Below, piece by piece: positions 9,562 to 17,869 of a DNA stretch of 64,000 bases. The notes under the pieces are model-generated. The model did not search any database and had not been told where the DNA came from. It was given only the letters and a program-made list of their open reading frames with translations. The DNA is from Halomonas nitroreducens (GTDB taxonomy: Bacteria > Pseudomonadota > Gammaproteobacteria > Pseudomonadales > Halomonadaceae). A program made the translations under genes and the position numbers. Within the stretch, counting starts at the first letter, position 1. Each line of letters opens with the position of its first letter. The stretch is from positions 1-64,000 of the forward strand of contig NZ_RXNS01000005.1 of the NCBI RefSeq assembly GCF_003966155.1. The letters run 5' to 3'.

Positions 9562-10935
9562 TCAGCCTGTGATGCCGTTGGCGGGGGAAGCGGCGAGTTC
9601 ATCCAGCAGCGGGATCACCACCTCCCGGTCGAGCCGGTCGAGGGCCCGGGTGAGCCGCTCGAGCAGCAGCTCGGTCTCGCTCTCGCTGATGGTGAAGGGC
9701 GGGCTGACCAGGAAGTGGTCGCCGGCCAGGCCGTCCAGGGTTCGGCGGGGGTAGATGAGCAGGCCTTCCTCCTTGGCCAGTGCCGTTGTCCTGGCGAAGA
9801 GGTTGGCCTCGGCGGGGAAGGGCGTCTTCTCGACGGGATCCATGACCAGCTCCACGCCCCACAGCAGGCCGAGGCCGCGCACGTCACCGACCCACGGATA
9901 GCGGGACCGGAGCGCCTCCAGGCCCTGCTGGAGCTGGTGGCCGCGCGCCTTGACGTTGTCCAGCAGGTCCTCGCGGCGAACCGCCTCGACGGCGGCCAGG
10001 CCGGTGGCACAGGCCAGGGGGTTGCCGGCATAGGTGTGGCCGTGCTGGAAGCCGCCGCTGGCCATGACCGTCTCGACGATCGCCTCTCGGCACAGCAGGG
10101 CCCCCACCGGGTAGTAGCCGGCCCCCAGCCCCTTGGCGGTGGTCAGCAGGTCCGGCGTCACTCCCCACTGCTGGTAGGCGAACCAGCTGCCGGTGCGTCC
10201 CACGCCGCACAGCACCTCGTCGAAGATCAGCAGGCAGCCGAACTCGTCGCACAGTGCGCGCAGCCCCTCCAGATAGGCCCGGTCGACCAGGCGTGCCCCG
10301 GTGCTGGCGCCGCCCACCGGCTCCACCACGATGGCGATGACGGTATCGCCGCCGGCGGCCTCGATGCGCTCGCGGGTCTCGTTGAGCACGCGGCGGACAT
10401 GGGCGTCGCGATCGCCGTCCCGCTGGCGATAGAAGTCCGGGCCGGGCACCTTGAGCGAGCCGAAGGTGATGTCGGCGAAGGGGGCCTCCAGGGGCTGGTA
10501 GCCGGTGACCCCGAGCGCGCCGAGGGTGCTGCCGTGATAGGAGGGACGCAGCGAGACGAAGTGGCGACGCCGGGACTCGCCCCGCGCCACGAAGTACTGC
10601 CGGGCCAGCTTGAGGGCCGACTCCACGGCCTCGGAGCCGCTGGAGACGAAGAACACTTTCTCCAGTTCGCCCTCGGTCATCTCGACCAGCGCCCGGGCCA
10701 GCGCCACGGCCGGGGCGTTCTCGAACTGGGTGCGATAGGTGAAGGCGACGCGATCGAGCTGGGCCAGCATGGCGTCGCGGATGTCCTCGCGGCCGTGGCC
10801 GAGATTGCAGGAGATGGCCCCGGCGCAGCCGTCGAGATATTGCTTGCCTTGGGTGTCCCACAGGAAGACGCCGCGGCCGTGACTGACTTCCGGCATGGCG
10901 GGACCGGCCTGGTAGAACAGGGGGGAGGTCGTCAT
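9562..10935 (-). CDS. Class III PLP-dependent aminotransferase
   Basis: This 457-residue aminotransferase belongs to the omega-amino acid/beta-alanine group. The cofactor aspartate is in LLIFDEVLCG (D239) and the Schiff-base lysine in TTAKGLGAGYYPVGA (K268). Enzymes of this class transaminate primary amines not next to the carboxylate. With a 3-oxoacid CoA-transferase and a thiolase directly downstream, the simplest reading is conversion of a beta-amino acid to a beta-keto acid. It is the first gene of the operon and carries the only strong promoter seen, at 10975-11004. The substrate is inference. Confidence 0.9.
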   Translation of the reverse strand: MTTSPLFYQAGPAMPEVSHGRGVFLWDTQGKQYLDGCAGAISCNLGHGREDIRDAMLAQLDRVAFTYRTQFENAPAVALARALVEMTEGELEKVFFVSSGSEAVESALKLARQYFVARGESRRRHFVSLRPSYHGSTLGALGVTGYQPLEAPFADITFGSLKVPGPDFYRQRDGDRDAHVRRVLNETRERIEAAGGDTVIAIVVEPVGGASTGARLVDRAYLEGLRALCDEFGCLLIFDEVLCGVGRTGSWFAYQQWGVTPDLLTTAKGLGAGYYPVGALLCREAIVETVMASGGFQHGHTYAGNPLACATGLAAVEAVRREDLLDNVKARGHQLQQGLEALRSRYPWVGDVRGLGLLWGVELVMDPVEKTPFPAEANLFARTTALAKEEGLLIYPRRTLDGLAGDHFLVSPPFTISESETELLLERLTRALDRLDREVVIPLLDELAASPANGITG

Positions 10936-10974
10936 CGTGTCGATCCGTTGTGGTTGTGATGTCGGGATATCGGC

Positions 10975-11004
10975 AGTCTAGGTAGCCTTGACGGGTTATT
11001 TCAA
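10975..11004 (-). promoter_or_regulatory. Sigma70-type promoter of the aminotransferase operon
   Basis: On the minus strand TTGAAA (11004-10999) is followed after 18 bases by TAGACT (10980-10975). Transcription would start near 10968, about 33 bases before the ATG at 10935. Confidence 0.5.
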
Positions 11005-11023
11005 TATATGATGTTTTTACCGA

Positions 11024-11040
11024 ATTCTATGACTTTGAAT
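11024..11040. promoter_or_regulatory. Candidate LysR-type operator
   Basis: The sequence ATTC-N9-GAAT is a perfect 4-bp-arm dyad containing the LysR T-N11-A core. Its centre is about 64 bases upstream of the predicted aminotransferase start site, the usual recognition-site position for a LysR activator. It also abuts the lysR start codon at 11042, as expected for autorepression. Confidence 0.5.
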
Positions 11041-11041
11041 C

Positions 11042-11953
11042 ATGCCTGACGTCAATATCCACTCCCTCAAGGCCCTCGCCATCTTCAAGACGCTCTTCGA
11101 GGCGGGCACCGCCTCGCAGGCGGCGCGGACGCTGGGCATCACCCAGTCGGGGGTCAGTCGCTCGCTCTCCCAGCTGGAGCAGAACCTGGGGCTGACGCTG
11201 TTCCTGCGCGAGAAGAATCGCCTGGTGGCCACTCCCGAGGCTCGGGAGCTCTACGAGGAGATCCTGCGGCTGATGGGCAATATCGAGGAGCTGCGCCACA
11301 GCGTGCTGGCACTCAAGGAGTTCGGCACCTCGCGGCTGCGCATTGCGGCCATCCCGGGGCTGGCCTTCGGCTTCGTGCCGCGGTTGATCGCCGCGCTGCT
11401 CGAGGACAACCGGGGGTTCAGCATCAGCTTCGACATGATGTCGAGCCACGACGTGCTGCGGGAGGTGGAGTCCGGCCATGCCGACATCGGCTTCGTGACG
11501 CTGCCGGTGAGCTCCCGGGTGCTCCGGGTCGAGGAGTGGCTGACGACTCAGGCACGCTGCCTGGTGCCGCGGGGCCATGCGTTGAGCCGGCAGGCGCGGG
11601 TGACCGTCGACGACCTCAAGGACGAGTTCCTGGTGATCGGCAATCAGCCCAATGTCGGCGCCGACCCGCTGCTGAACCTGGCCGCGAGTCACGGCATCCA
11701 CATCGCCGGCAAGACCGAGGCCAATATCGGGGCCATCACCGCGCTGGTGGCGAACGGCGTCGGGATCAGCGTGATGAACCCGATCACCGCCACCGATCAG
11801 CTCGCCGGCCGGGACGAGGTGGCGATGCTGCCCTTCACGCCCGAGATCGACTTCAGCTTCGGCCTGGTCTACCGGGACGACTGGAAGCATGCTCGGGCGC
11901 TGGAGTTCATCCGTGCCTGCGGCCGGGAGCTGTTGCAGGCCTATCCCCGCTGA
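11042..11953 (+). CDS. LysR family transcriptional regulator
   Basis: This 303-residue regulator has an N-terminal winged helix (residues 6-65, with TASQAARTLGITQSGVSRSL) and a C-terminal substrate-binding domain (about 95-300) that should bind a small effector. It is divergent from the aminotransferase operon with a 106-base intergenic region, the standard arrangement for a local regulator. No Shine-Dalgarno sequence is visible before the ATG, so translation may be weak. The effector is probably a pathway substrate or intermediate. Confidence 0.92.
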   Translation: MPDVNIHSLKALAIFKTLFEAGTASQAARTLGITQSGVSRSLSQLEQNLGLTLFLREKNRLVATPEARELYEEILRLMGNIEELRHSVLALKEFGTSRLRIAAIPGLAFGFVPRLIAALLEDNRGFSISFDMMSSHDVLREVESGHADIGFVTLPVSSRVLRVEEWLTTQARCLVPRGHALSRQARVTVDDLKDEFLVIGNQPNVGADPLLNLAASHGIHIAGKTEANIGAITALVANGVGISVMNPITATDQLAGRDEVAMLPFTPEIDFSFGLVYRDDWKHARALEFIRACGRELLQAYPR

Positions 11954-12083
11954 CCCGCGCCGCCCGCCCGGGGTGTCACCGCCCGCGCGCCGGTGGCATG
12001 CTAGCGGCTCGGGGAGCCATGACGCCGGTCGTTCGGCCCGGGCGGGCTCGCCGCTTTCGATCCAGACAGGGAAAGAGCGCGAC

Positions 12084-13127
12084 ATGTTGACCTTCTACAG
12101 TGACGAGACCCTCCGGCGCCGGGCGCGCACCGAGCTGGATGGGGGGCGCCTGGTGGTGCCCTACGAGAGTCCCGAGCGGGTCGAGCTGGTGCTCAAGCGG
12201 GTCCGCGAGGTCGGCCTCGGCGAGGTGCGTGCCCCCGAGACCTTCGGCCTGGCCCCGGTGCTGGCCGTGCATGATCGTGGCTACGTGGACTTCATCGCCG
12301 GTTGCTGGGACGAGTGGCAGGCGGCGGGGCGCACCGGTGAGGCGATCGCCTGGATCTGGCCGACGCGCACGCTGCGCGACGATGTCATCCCCGAACATAT
12401 CGACGGGCGCCTGGGCCACTACGCCCAGTCCGCCGACACCTCGATCTGCGCGGGCACCTTCGAGGCCGCCATGGCCAGCAAGGACATCGCGCTCTCCGCC
12501 ATGGCGCATACCCTGGCCACCGGCGAGCCGAGTTTCGGGTTGTGCCGGCCGCCCGGCCATCACGCCGCCAGCGATCAGTTCGGGGGCTACTGCTTCTTCA
12601 ACAACGCCGCCATCGCCGCCCAGCATGCGCTCGACGAGGGCGTGGCGCGGGTGGCCGTGCTGGACGTCGACTTCCACCACGGCAACGGCACCCAGGAGAT
12701 CTTCTACGCCCGGGACGACGTGCTCTTCGCCTCGCTGCACGGTGACCCGCGCAGCTGCTTCCCCTACTTCCTCGGCCACGCCGACGAGACCGGACGGGGG
12801 CGCGGAGAAGGCTACAATCTCAACTATCCCCTGCCGGCGGGTACTGCCTTCGTCGCCTGGTCGCGGGCGCTGGACGATGCCCTGCGGCGCATTCGCGACG
12901 CCGGCTGCGAGGTACTGGTGGTCTCGCTGGGGGTGGACGCCTTCGAGCACGACCCCATCAGCGCCTTCAGGCTGACCAGTGACGACTTCACCGAACTCGG
13001 CCGACGCCTCGCCACCCTGGGCCTGCCCACGACCTTCCTGCTCGAGGGCGGCTATGCGGTGGAAGAGATCGGCATCAATGCCGTCAACGTGCTGAGCGGC
13101 TTCGAGGCTGCTGCGCGCGAGGCCTGA
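12084..13127 (+). CDS. Acetylpolyamine amidohydrolase-like histone deacetylase family protein
   Basis: This 347-residue protein has the arginase/deacetylase fold and is close in length to acetylpolyamine amidohydrolases. The histidine pair is in RPPGHHAA (159-160). Zinc ligands are D196 and H198 in LDVDFHHGNG and D285 in SLGVDAFEHD. It hydrolyses acetamides such as acetylputrescine or acetylspermidine. The ATG at 12084 opens the family core (MLTFYSDE); the frame upstream is not conserved in character. It follows lysR by 130 bases and precedes cysK by 33. A link to the upstream deacylase pathway is possible but unproven. Confidence 0.88.
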   Translation: MLTFYSDETLRRRARTELDGGRLVVPYESPERVELVLKRVREVGLGEVRAPETFGLAPVLAVHDRGYVDFIAGCWDEWQAAGRTGEAIAWIWPTRTLRDDVIPEHIDGRLGHYAQSADTSICAGTFEAAMASKDIALSAMAHTLATGEPSFGLCRPPGHHAASDQFGGYCFFNNAAIAAQHALDEGVARVAVLDVDFHHGNGTQEIFYARDDVLFASLHGDPRSCFPYFLGHADETGRGRGEGYNLNYPLPAGTAFVAWSRALDDALRRIRDAGCEVLVVSLGVDAFEHDPISAFRLTSDDFTELGRRLATLGLPTTFLLEGGYAVEEIGINAVNVLSGFEAAAREA

Positions 13128-13160
13128 CGGCCCACCATCCCAGGAAAAAAGGAGTGATTC

Positions 13161-14132
13161 ATGGCGCGAATCTTCGACGACAATTCGCAGTCGATCGGCA
13201 ATACCCCGTTGGTGCGACTCAACCGGGTCAACGAGGGCGCGACGATCTGGGCCAAGATCGAGGGGCGCAACCCCGCCTACTCGGTGAAGTGCCGCATCGG
13301 CGCGGCGATGATCTGGGATGCCGAGGAGCGCGGCGCCCTCAAGCCTGGCATGACCATCATCGAGCCCACCAGCGGCAACACCGGCATCGCCCTGGCCTTC
13401 GTGGCGGCGGCCCGGGGCTACCCGCTGGTGCTGACCATGCCCGCCTCCATGAGCCTGGAGCGGCGCCAGGTGCTCAAGGCGCTGGGCGCCGAGCTGGTGC
13501 TCACCGAGCCGGCCAAGGGCATGCCCGGGGCGATCGCCATGGCGGAGGAGCTGGCCGAGGCGGAGCCCGGCAAGTACTTCCTGCCCCAGCAGTTCGAGAA
13601 CCCGGCCAACCCGCGGATCCATGAGACCACCACCGGCCCCGAGATCTGGGAGGATACCGATGGCGAGGTGGATATCTTCGTCGCCGGCGTCGGCACCGGC
13701 GGCACCCTCACCGGCGTCTCCCGCTACATCAAGCGGACCCGGGGCAAGGCGATCACCACCGTGGCGGTGGAACCCGTCGCCTCGCCGGTGATCACCCAGG
13801 CGCGCAATGGGGAGGCACTGACCCCAGCCCCCCACAAGATCCAGGGTATCGGGGCCGGCTTCGTTCCCGCCAACCTGGACATGTCGCTGGTGGACCAGAT
13901 CGAGACCGTGGACAACGACGAGGCCATCGCCATGGCCCATCGGCTGATGCAGGAGGAGGGTATTCTGTGCGGCATCTCCTGCGGCGCCGCCATGGTCGCC
14001 GCCCTGCGGGTTGCTCGCCAGCCCGAGAATCAGGGCAAGAACCTCGTCGTGGTGCTGCCGGACAGCGCCGAGCGCTACCTCTCCTCGGCGCTTTTCGCCG
14101 GCCGCTTCGGCGAGCAGGAAACCGTCCAGTAG
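13161..14132 (+). CDS. cysK: Cysteine synthase A
   Basis: This 323-residue PLP enzyme makes cysteine from O-acetylserine and sulfide. The cofactor lysine is K43 in [12 protein letters not shown], the substrate loop is [13 protein letters not shown], and the phosphate-binding glycine loop is [10 protein letters not shown]. The cysteine after the lysine matches the E. coli CysK form of the motif. AAAAAAGGAG just before the ATG is a strong ribosome site. It follows the deacetylase gene on the same strand and may be cotranscribed with it. Confidence 0.95.
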   Translation: MARIFDDNSQSIGNTPLVRLNRVNEGATIWAKIEGRNPAYSVKCRIGAAMIWDAEERGALKPGMTIIEPTSGNTGIALAFVAAARGYPLVLTMPASMSLERRQVLKALGAELVLTEPAKGMPGAIAMAEELAEAEPGKYFLPQQFENPANPRIHETTTGPEIWEDTDGEVDIFVAGVGTGGTLTGVSRYIKRTRGKAITTVAVEPVASPVITQARNGEALTPAPHKIQGIGAGFVPANLDMSLVDQIETVDNDEAIAMAHRLMQEEGILCGISCGAAMVAALRVARQPENQGKNLVVVLPDSAERYLSSALFAGRFGEQETVQ

Positions 14133-14171
14133 GCCGTCCTCGGCACCCCTCGGGCCGCCGGGCCTGCCGTC

Positions 14172-15203
14172 CTAGCGGGGCGGCAGGCTCGGCACCCAGT
14201 CCACGGCCCCGAAGGTCTCCGCGCCGATCCAGGCCAGGAAGCCCAGGTAGATCGCCAGCAAAGTCACGCACTCCGGCCGGGTCAGCACCATGCCGGTGCG
14301 CATCATCAGGAACAGCGCCACGGTGGCACCGGTGAGGGCGGCCATCATCGGCGCGGCGATGGAGAAGTTGACCACGGCGGTGCCGGCGATCAGCACCCCG
14401 GCGGGAATGCACACCAGCAGATCGAAGGTATTGCTGCCCAGCACATTGGCGATGCTGGTCACGCCACGGCCCTGGCGGGCGGCGCGGATCGAGACGAAGG
14501 CATCGGGGATCGAGGTGCCGGCGGCGACCACCGTGATGCCCCACAGGAAACTCGGCGTAGCGAAGATCTCGCCGAAGTGGATGGCGGCCTGGACCAGCCC
14601 CTCCACGCCGACCACGATCACCCCGAGCGACAGCGCCAGCCGGGCCCATTCGCGTCCGGGGCGGATGTCTCGGGTGTCCATGTCCGCCTCGTGCTCCAGG
14701 GTGTCCTGGTACTGCACGAACAGGTAGAGCCCGTAGAGGGCCACTGGCATCAGCGCCAGCCAGCGGGTCATCTCGCCCCGGATGGCGCCCGTCTCGTCGG
14801 GCACGGGATGGTAGATGGCGGCGAAGGAGAAGGTCAGCGTCAGCACCGCCACCGCGATCATGTAGAACTGAGCCTCCTTGTAGACCAGGTCGCGGTTGGC
14901 GGTCAGCGCCTGGCGGCTGGCCAGGCCGGCGACGGCGGGTATCACCAGGATATTGAACAGCGCCGAGCCGACGATGGCCGCCACCCCGAGTTCGAACTCG
15001 CCATGCAGCAGGGTGGAGATCACGGTGGTGGAGAGCTCCGGGAAGCTCGACCCCACCGCGACCACGATGGCGCCCTGCACGATGTCGGGTAGCCGGTAGT
15101 AGGCCGAGAGGCGCTCGCTGCTGTGCTCGAGCAGTCCACTGCCCTTCCAGACGATGGCCGTGGCGATCACGGCGACGAGAGTCCAGGTCAGTATGGCAAT
15201 CAT
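14172..15203 (-). CDS. Ca2+/cation antiporter (CaCA, sodium/calcium exchanger family)
   Basis: This inner-membrane protein of about 343 residues has two homologous halves, each with an alpha repeat (GAIVVAVGSSFPELSTTV early and ITVVAAGTSIPDAFVS late), and about ten membrane segments. The acidic residue of each repeat carries the cation. The start at 15203 is preferred over 15230 because GGAAGGG lies just upstream. The central hydrophilic loop (DTLEHEADMDTRD) separates the halves. It converges on cysK. Confidence 0.88.
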   Translation of the reverse strand: MIAILTWTLVAVIATAIVWKGSGLLEHSSERLSAYYRLPDIVQGAIVVAVGSSFPELSTTVISTLLHGEFELGVAAIVGSALFNILVIPAVAGLASRQALTANRDLVYKEAQFYMIAVAVLTLTFSFAAIYHPVPDETGAIRGEMTRWLALMPVALYGLYLFVQYQDTLEHEADMDTRDIRPGREWARLALSLGVIVVGVEGLVQAAIHFGEIFATPSFLWGITVVAAGTSIPDAFVSIRAARQGRGVTSIANVLGSNTFDLLVCIPAGVLIAGTAVVNFSIAAPMMAALTGATVALFLMMRTGMVLTRPECVTLLAIYLGFLAWIGAETFGAVDWVPSLPPR

Positions 15204-15248
15204 GCGCTCTGTCCCTTCCGTTGGTGGCATGGCCCCTGAGGCGCCTTC

Positions 15249-15257
15249 AGCCTAACA
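15249..15257 (-). promoter_or_regulatory. Extended -10 element TGTTAGGCT before the antiporter
   Basis: On the minus strand TGTTAGGCT lies about 46 bases before the start codon and fits TGN plus a -10 hexamer. The same element precedes three other genes in the window (51344, 62922 and, with one change, 63742). Confidence 0.35.
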
Positions 15258-15353
15258 GACCGACGTGGCCCTGCCGGGCCGACAACGCTCCCTGCCGGTA
15301 TTGCACTGCCCGATGCTGCGCTGCAGGATGGCGCCTTTTGTCGGGGGAAGAGC

Positions 15354-16400
15354 ATGCCACGTCTCGTCATGGCGGCGGTTCTCGTCGTGCTGTCGCTATC
15401 GGCCAGGGCCGACGCGGTGGTCGGCAGCTGGAACATCGAGCACCTGGGCTGGAACAACGGCAAGCGCGTCGACTTGGTCGCCCGGGTGGCCGACCGTTTC
15501 GACCTGCTGGCGGTGCAGGAGCTGATGGACCCGGCGGCGTTGGGGCAACTGGAGCAGGCCCTCGAGGCCGCCTCGGGCGAGCCCTGGTCGGCCATGGCCA
15601 GCCATGCCCTGGGGCGTGGCCGCTATCGGGAGCATTACGGCTTCCTGTGGCGGGAGGCCGAGGTCGAGTACCTCGACGGGGCGGTGGTGTTCCTCGACCA
15701 TGGCGACGTGTTCGCCCGGGAACCCTATTCGGCGCGGTTTCGCGATCGCGAGAGCGGCGAGGCCTTCGTGGCCGCCTCGGTGCACGTGGTCTACGGCGAC
15801 GGCACCGACGACCGCCTGCCGGAGATCGCCGCCCTGGCCGACTACTGGCGGTGGCTCGCCGAGGCGCATCCCGACACCCCCCGCCTGTTGATGGGCGACT
15901 TCAACCTGCCGCCGGACCACCCGGCCTGGGCGCCGCTGCGCGCGCTGGGGGCGGTGCCGGCCATCACCGACCAGGCGACCACCCTGTCCGAGGCCGACGG
16001 GCGCTACGCGAGTCGCTACGACAATATCTGGTATCGCCCGGACCGCCTGAGTCCCGCCGACCTCGGCGTGGTCCGCTATCCCGCCCTGGTGGGGCTCGGC
16101 CATCACCGCGCCCGGAAGCGCGTCTCGGACCACGCGCCGGTCTACCTGGCCCTGCACGGTGGTCGGCTGGCGAGCCTGGCCGGTCAGGATGACGCGGCGG
16201 TGATGGCGGGCCACTGCATCGACCTCAACGCCAGCTCACCGGCTGCGTTGCAGGGCCTGCCCCACGTCGGCCCGGCCCGGGCCGCGGCCATCGTCGCCGG
16301 CCGTCCCTGGCACGATGCCACCGAGCTGACGCGCATCCGCGGCATCGCCGAGGCTCGGCTCGACGAGATTCGCGGCAGCGGCCGGCTGTGCGATCGCTGA
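15354..16400 (+). CDS. Exported endonuclease/exonuclease/phosphatase-fold protein with helix-hairpin-helix tail
   Basis: This 348-residue protein has a signal peptide (hydrophobic core then SARADA, cleavage near residue 20). Residues 20-260 form a DNase I-like domain: SWNIEHLGW, the metal-binding glutamate in LLAVQELMD, LLMGDFNLPPDHP and the C-terminal SDHAPV. Residues 283-345 form a ComEA-like helix-hairpin-helix domain (DLNASSPAALQGLPHVGPAR). It is probably an extracytoplasmic nuclease that grips DNA through its tail. The natural substrate is unknown. Confidence 0.82.
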   Translation: MPRLVMAAVLVVLSLSARADAVVGSWNIEHLGWNNGKRVDLVARVADRFDLLAVQELMDPAALGQLEQALEAASGEPWSAMASHALGRGRYREHYGFLWREAEVEYLDGAVVFLDHGDVFAREPYSARFRDRESGEAFVAASVHVVYGDGTDDRLPEIAALADYWRWLAEAHPDTPRLLMGDFNLPPDHPAWAPLRALGAVPAITDQATTLSEADGRYASRYDNIWYRPDRLSPADLGVVRYPALVGLGHHRARKRVSDHAPVYLALHGGRLASLAGQDDAAVMAGHCIDLNASSPAALQGLPHVGPARAAAIVAGRPWHDATELTRIRGIAEARLDEIRGSGRLCDR

Positions 16401-16420
16401 GGGCCTCGGGGCCGCGACGC

Positions 16421-17611
16421 TCAGCTCGTGCCCCGGGACGGCCCGGCGCGCCGGCCGAGCCAGCGGCGGTGGTCGAGCCGCCAGATCAGCCGGAAGCCCT
16501 TGAGCAGCAGGACGAGCATGGCCAGGGGCAGCAGCAGGGTCCGGAACAGGAACAGCGCCATCAGGGTCAGCATGGCGGTGACTGACGCCTCCACCCGGCC
16601 GGAGAGAGCCTCGAGACTCGTTGCGTTGCGCAGCGAGGCGAGCCGCGCCGTCAGGCCGGACAGCCAGCCTTCGTCCGGCTCGCCACTCAGGGCCTCATGA
16701 GTCGCGGCGATGTCCGCCTCGAGCCGCTCCCATCGATCGGCGAGGCGGCGCTGTGCCTCACGGCTCTCGTCCCGCCGCTCGCGCCGTGCCTCGAGGTGCC
16801 GCTGCAGGCGCGCCTGAGCGTCATCCCGGCGGAAGAGGTTGAGCCGCTCGACGAGCCCTAGCTGGCTCTCGTGGCGGGCCAGGTCGGCACTGGCCCGGTC
16901 CACGGCGGCCCTGGCTGCCGCCAGGCGCTGCTGGCCCTCGGCCCGCTCGGCGGCCAGGCGCTGCCTGTCCGCCTCGAGCCGCGTCAGGCGCTGCTCGAGC
17001 GCGTCCCGGGAGCGCTCGCCCAGGGGCGCGCGACCCTCCAGCCCAGCGATGTCATGGGCCAGGCCGTCGACGGTGGCCATATTGCTCTCGGCCCGGGCGT
17101 CGATGACGGCCTGGTCGACCAGCCCGTTGAGCAACATGGCGACGACGAGCACGAAGCGGGCCAGCGCGGCCAGCAGGAAGGCCTTGAGGAAGAACGGCGC
17201 ATGGCGTCCCCGGCGCAGGACGAGGCTGAGGACCAGCAACAGGCCGCTCAGCGTCAGCAGCAGCTTGAAAAGGTCGGTGGAGACGATCTCGATCAGCACC
17301 TTCTGGGTGACCAGGGAGCCGATCGACAGCTGCATGATGTCCGCGTAGTCCTCGACCATGTCGTTCAGCGGGTCGAGCACCTCAAGTGGTTGGGTGCTGG
17401 CCACCCCGACGCCCACCTCGGTGGATTGCAGCACCGAGATGCCGCCATTGAGGGCGCGGGCGGTGGCGAAGGCCGCCAGGGCCTGGGCCATGGCGGCCTC
17501 GACATAGGCCTCCGTGCGGCGATCGGCGGTATCCCGCAAGGACATCAGCACCATGGCGGCGGCCATCAGGCAGAGGATGGCCGTGCGCGACCGGGGCGAG
17601 AGTCTGTCCAT
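16421..17611 (-). CDS. Uncharacterised coiled-coil inner-membrane protein
   Basis: The protein has 396 residues. A hydrophobic helix lies near the N-terminus (about 10-25), two more at about 112-165, and one or two near the C-terminus (about 345-375). Between them, residues 180-315 form a long charged heptad-like coiled coil rich in Arg, Glu, Gln and Ala. No catalytic motif is recognised. The gene ends 20 bases from the end of the nuclease gene (convergent) and is divergent from dnaX with a 258-base gap. A structural or scaffolding role is only a guess. Confidence 0.7.
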   Translation of the reverse strand: MDRLSPRSRTAILCLMAAAMVLMSLRDTADRRTEAYVEAAMAQALAAFATARALNGGISVLQSTEVGVGVASTQPLEVLDPLNDMVEDYADIMQLSIGSLVTQKVLIEIVSTDLFKLLLTLSGLLLVLSLVLRRGRHAPFFLKAFLLAALARFVLVVAMLLNGLVDQAVIDARAESNMATVDGLAHDIAGLEGRAPLGERSRDALEQRLTRLEADRQRLAAERAEGQQRLAAARAAVDRASADLARHESQLGLVERLNLFRRDDAQARLQRHLEARRERRDESREAQRRLADRWERLEADIAATHEALSGEPDEGWLSGLTARLASLRNATSLEALSGRVEASVTAMLTLMALFLFRTLLLPLAMLVLLLKGFRLIWRLDHRRWLGRRAGPSRGTS

Positions 17612-17763
17612 CTTGGTGTCTTGCCTGTGGTGTCTAAGGGGCGGGAGCGGGGCCCGCGGCGATGGCGATCACTGTGGCGCGCCGGCGGGGACGGCGCAAG
17701 CCGCCCGGAGCGGCCTTCTGGGACGGCAGAGTCCCCGGCCTTTGCGCCCCGGCCGCCACCCGG

Positions 17764-17769
17764 TAGAAT
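17764..17769 (+). promoter_or_regulatory. Possible -10 box of dnaX
   Basis: TAGAAT at 17764-17769 is a good -10 hexamer about 100 bases upstream of the dnaX ATG. The matching -35 (TTGCGC or similar near 17742) is weak. No small RNA such as 4.5S RNA was found in this 258-base gap. Confidence 0.3.
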
Positions 17770-17869
17770 GAAGTCACTTTTCCCCGGGCCTGTCGGCGAG
17801 CGAGTCTCGCGTCGGCGAGGCTACCGTGTTCGGCTGCCAGCCAGCCCAGCTGCAAGGATTCCGAGCTGC

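Noticed and set aside
8863-10959. A 698-codon plus-strand frame opposite the CoA-transferase and aminotransferase genes
   Set aside because: It has shadow-frame composition and no recognisable domain. The minus strand carries catalytic motifs of known enzymes.
14162-14188. Inverted repeat GCCTGCCG/CGGCAGGC between cysK and the cation antiporter
   Set aside because: The arms are perfect, but the 11-base loop, absence of a T-run and overlap with the antiporter stop codon make terminator function doubtful.
17612-17869. Possible 4.5S signal recognition particle RNA gene upstream of dnaX
   Set aside because: The conserved core of the RNA was not found. The region shows only GC-rich sequence and a possible -10 box.
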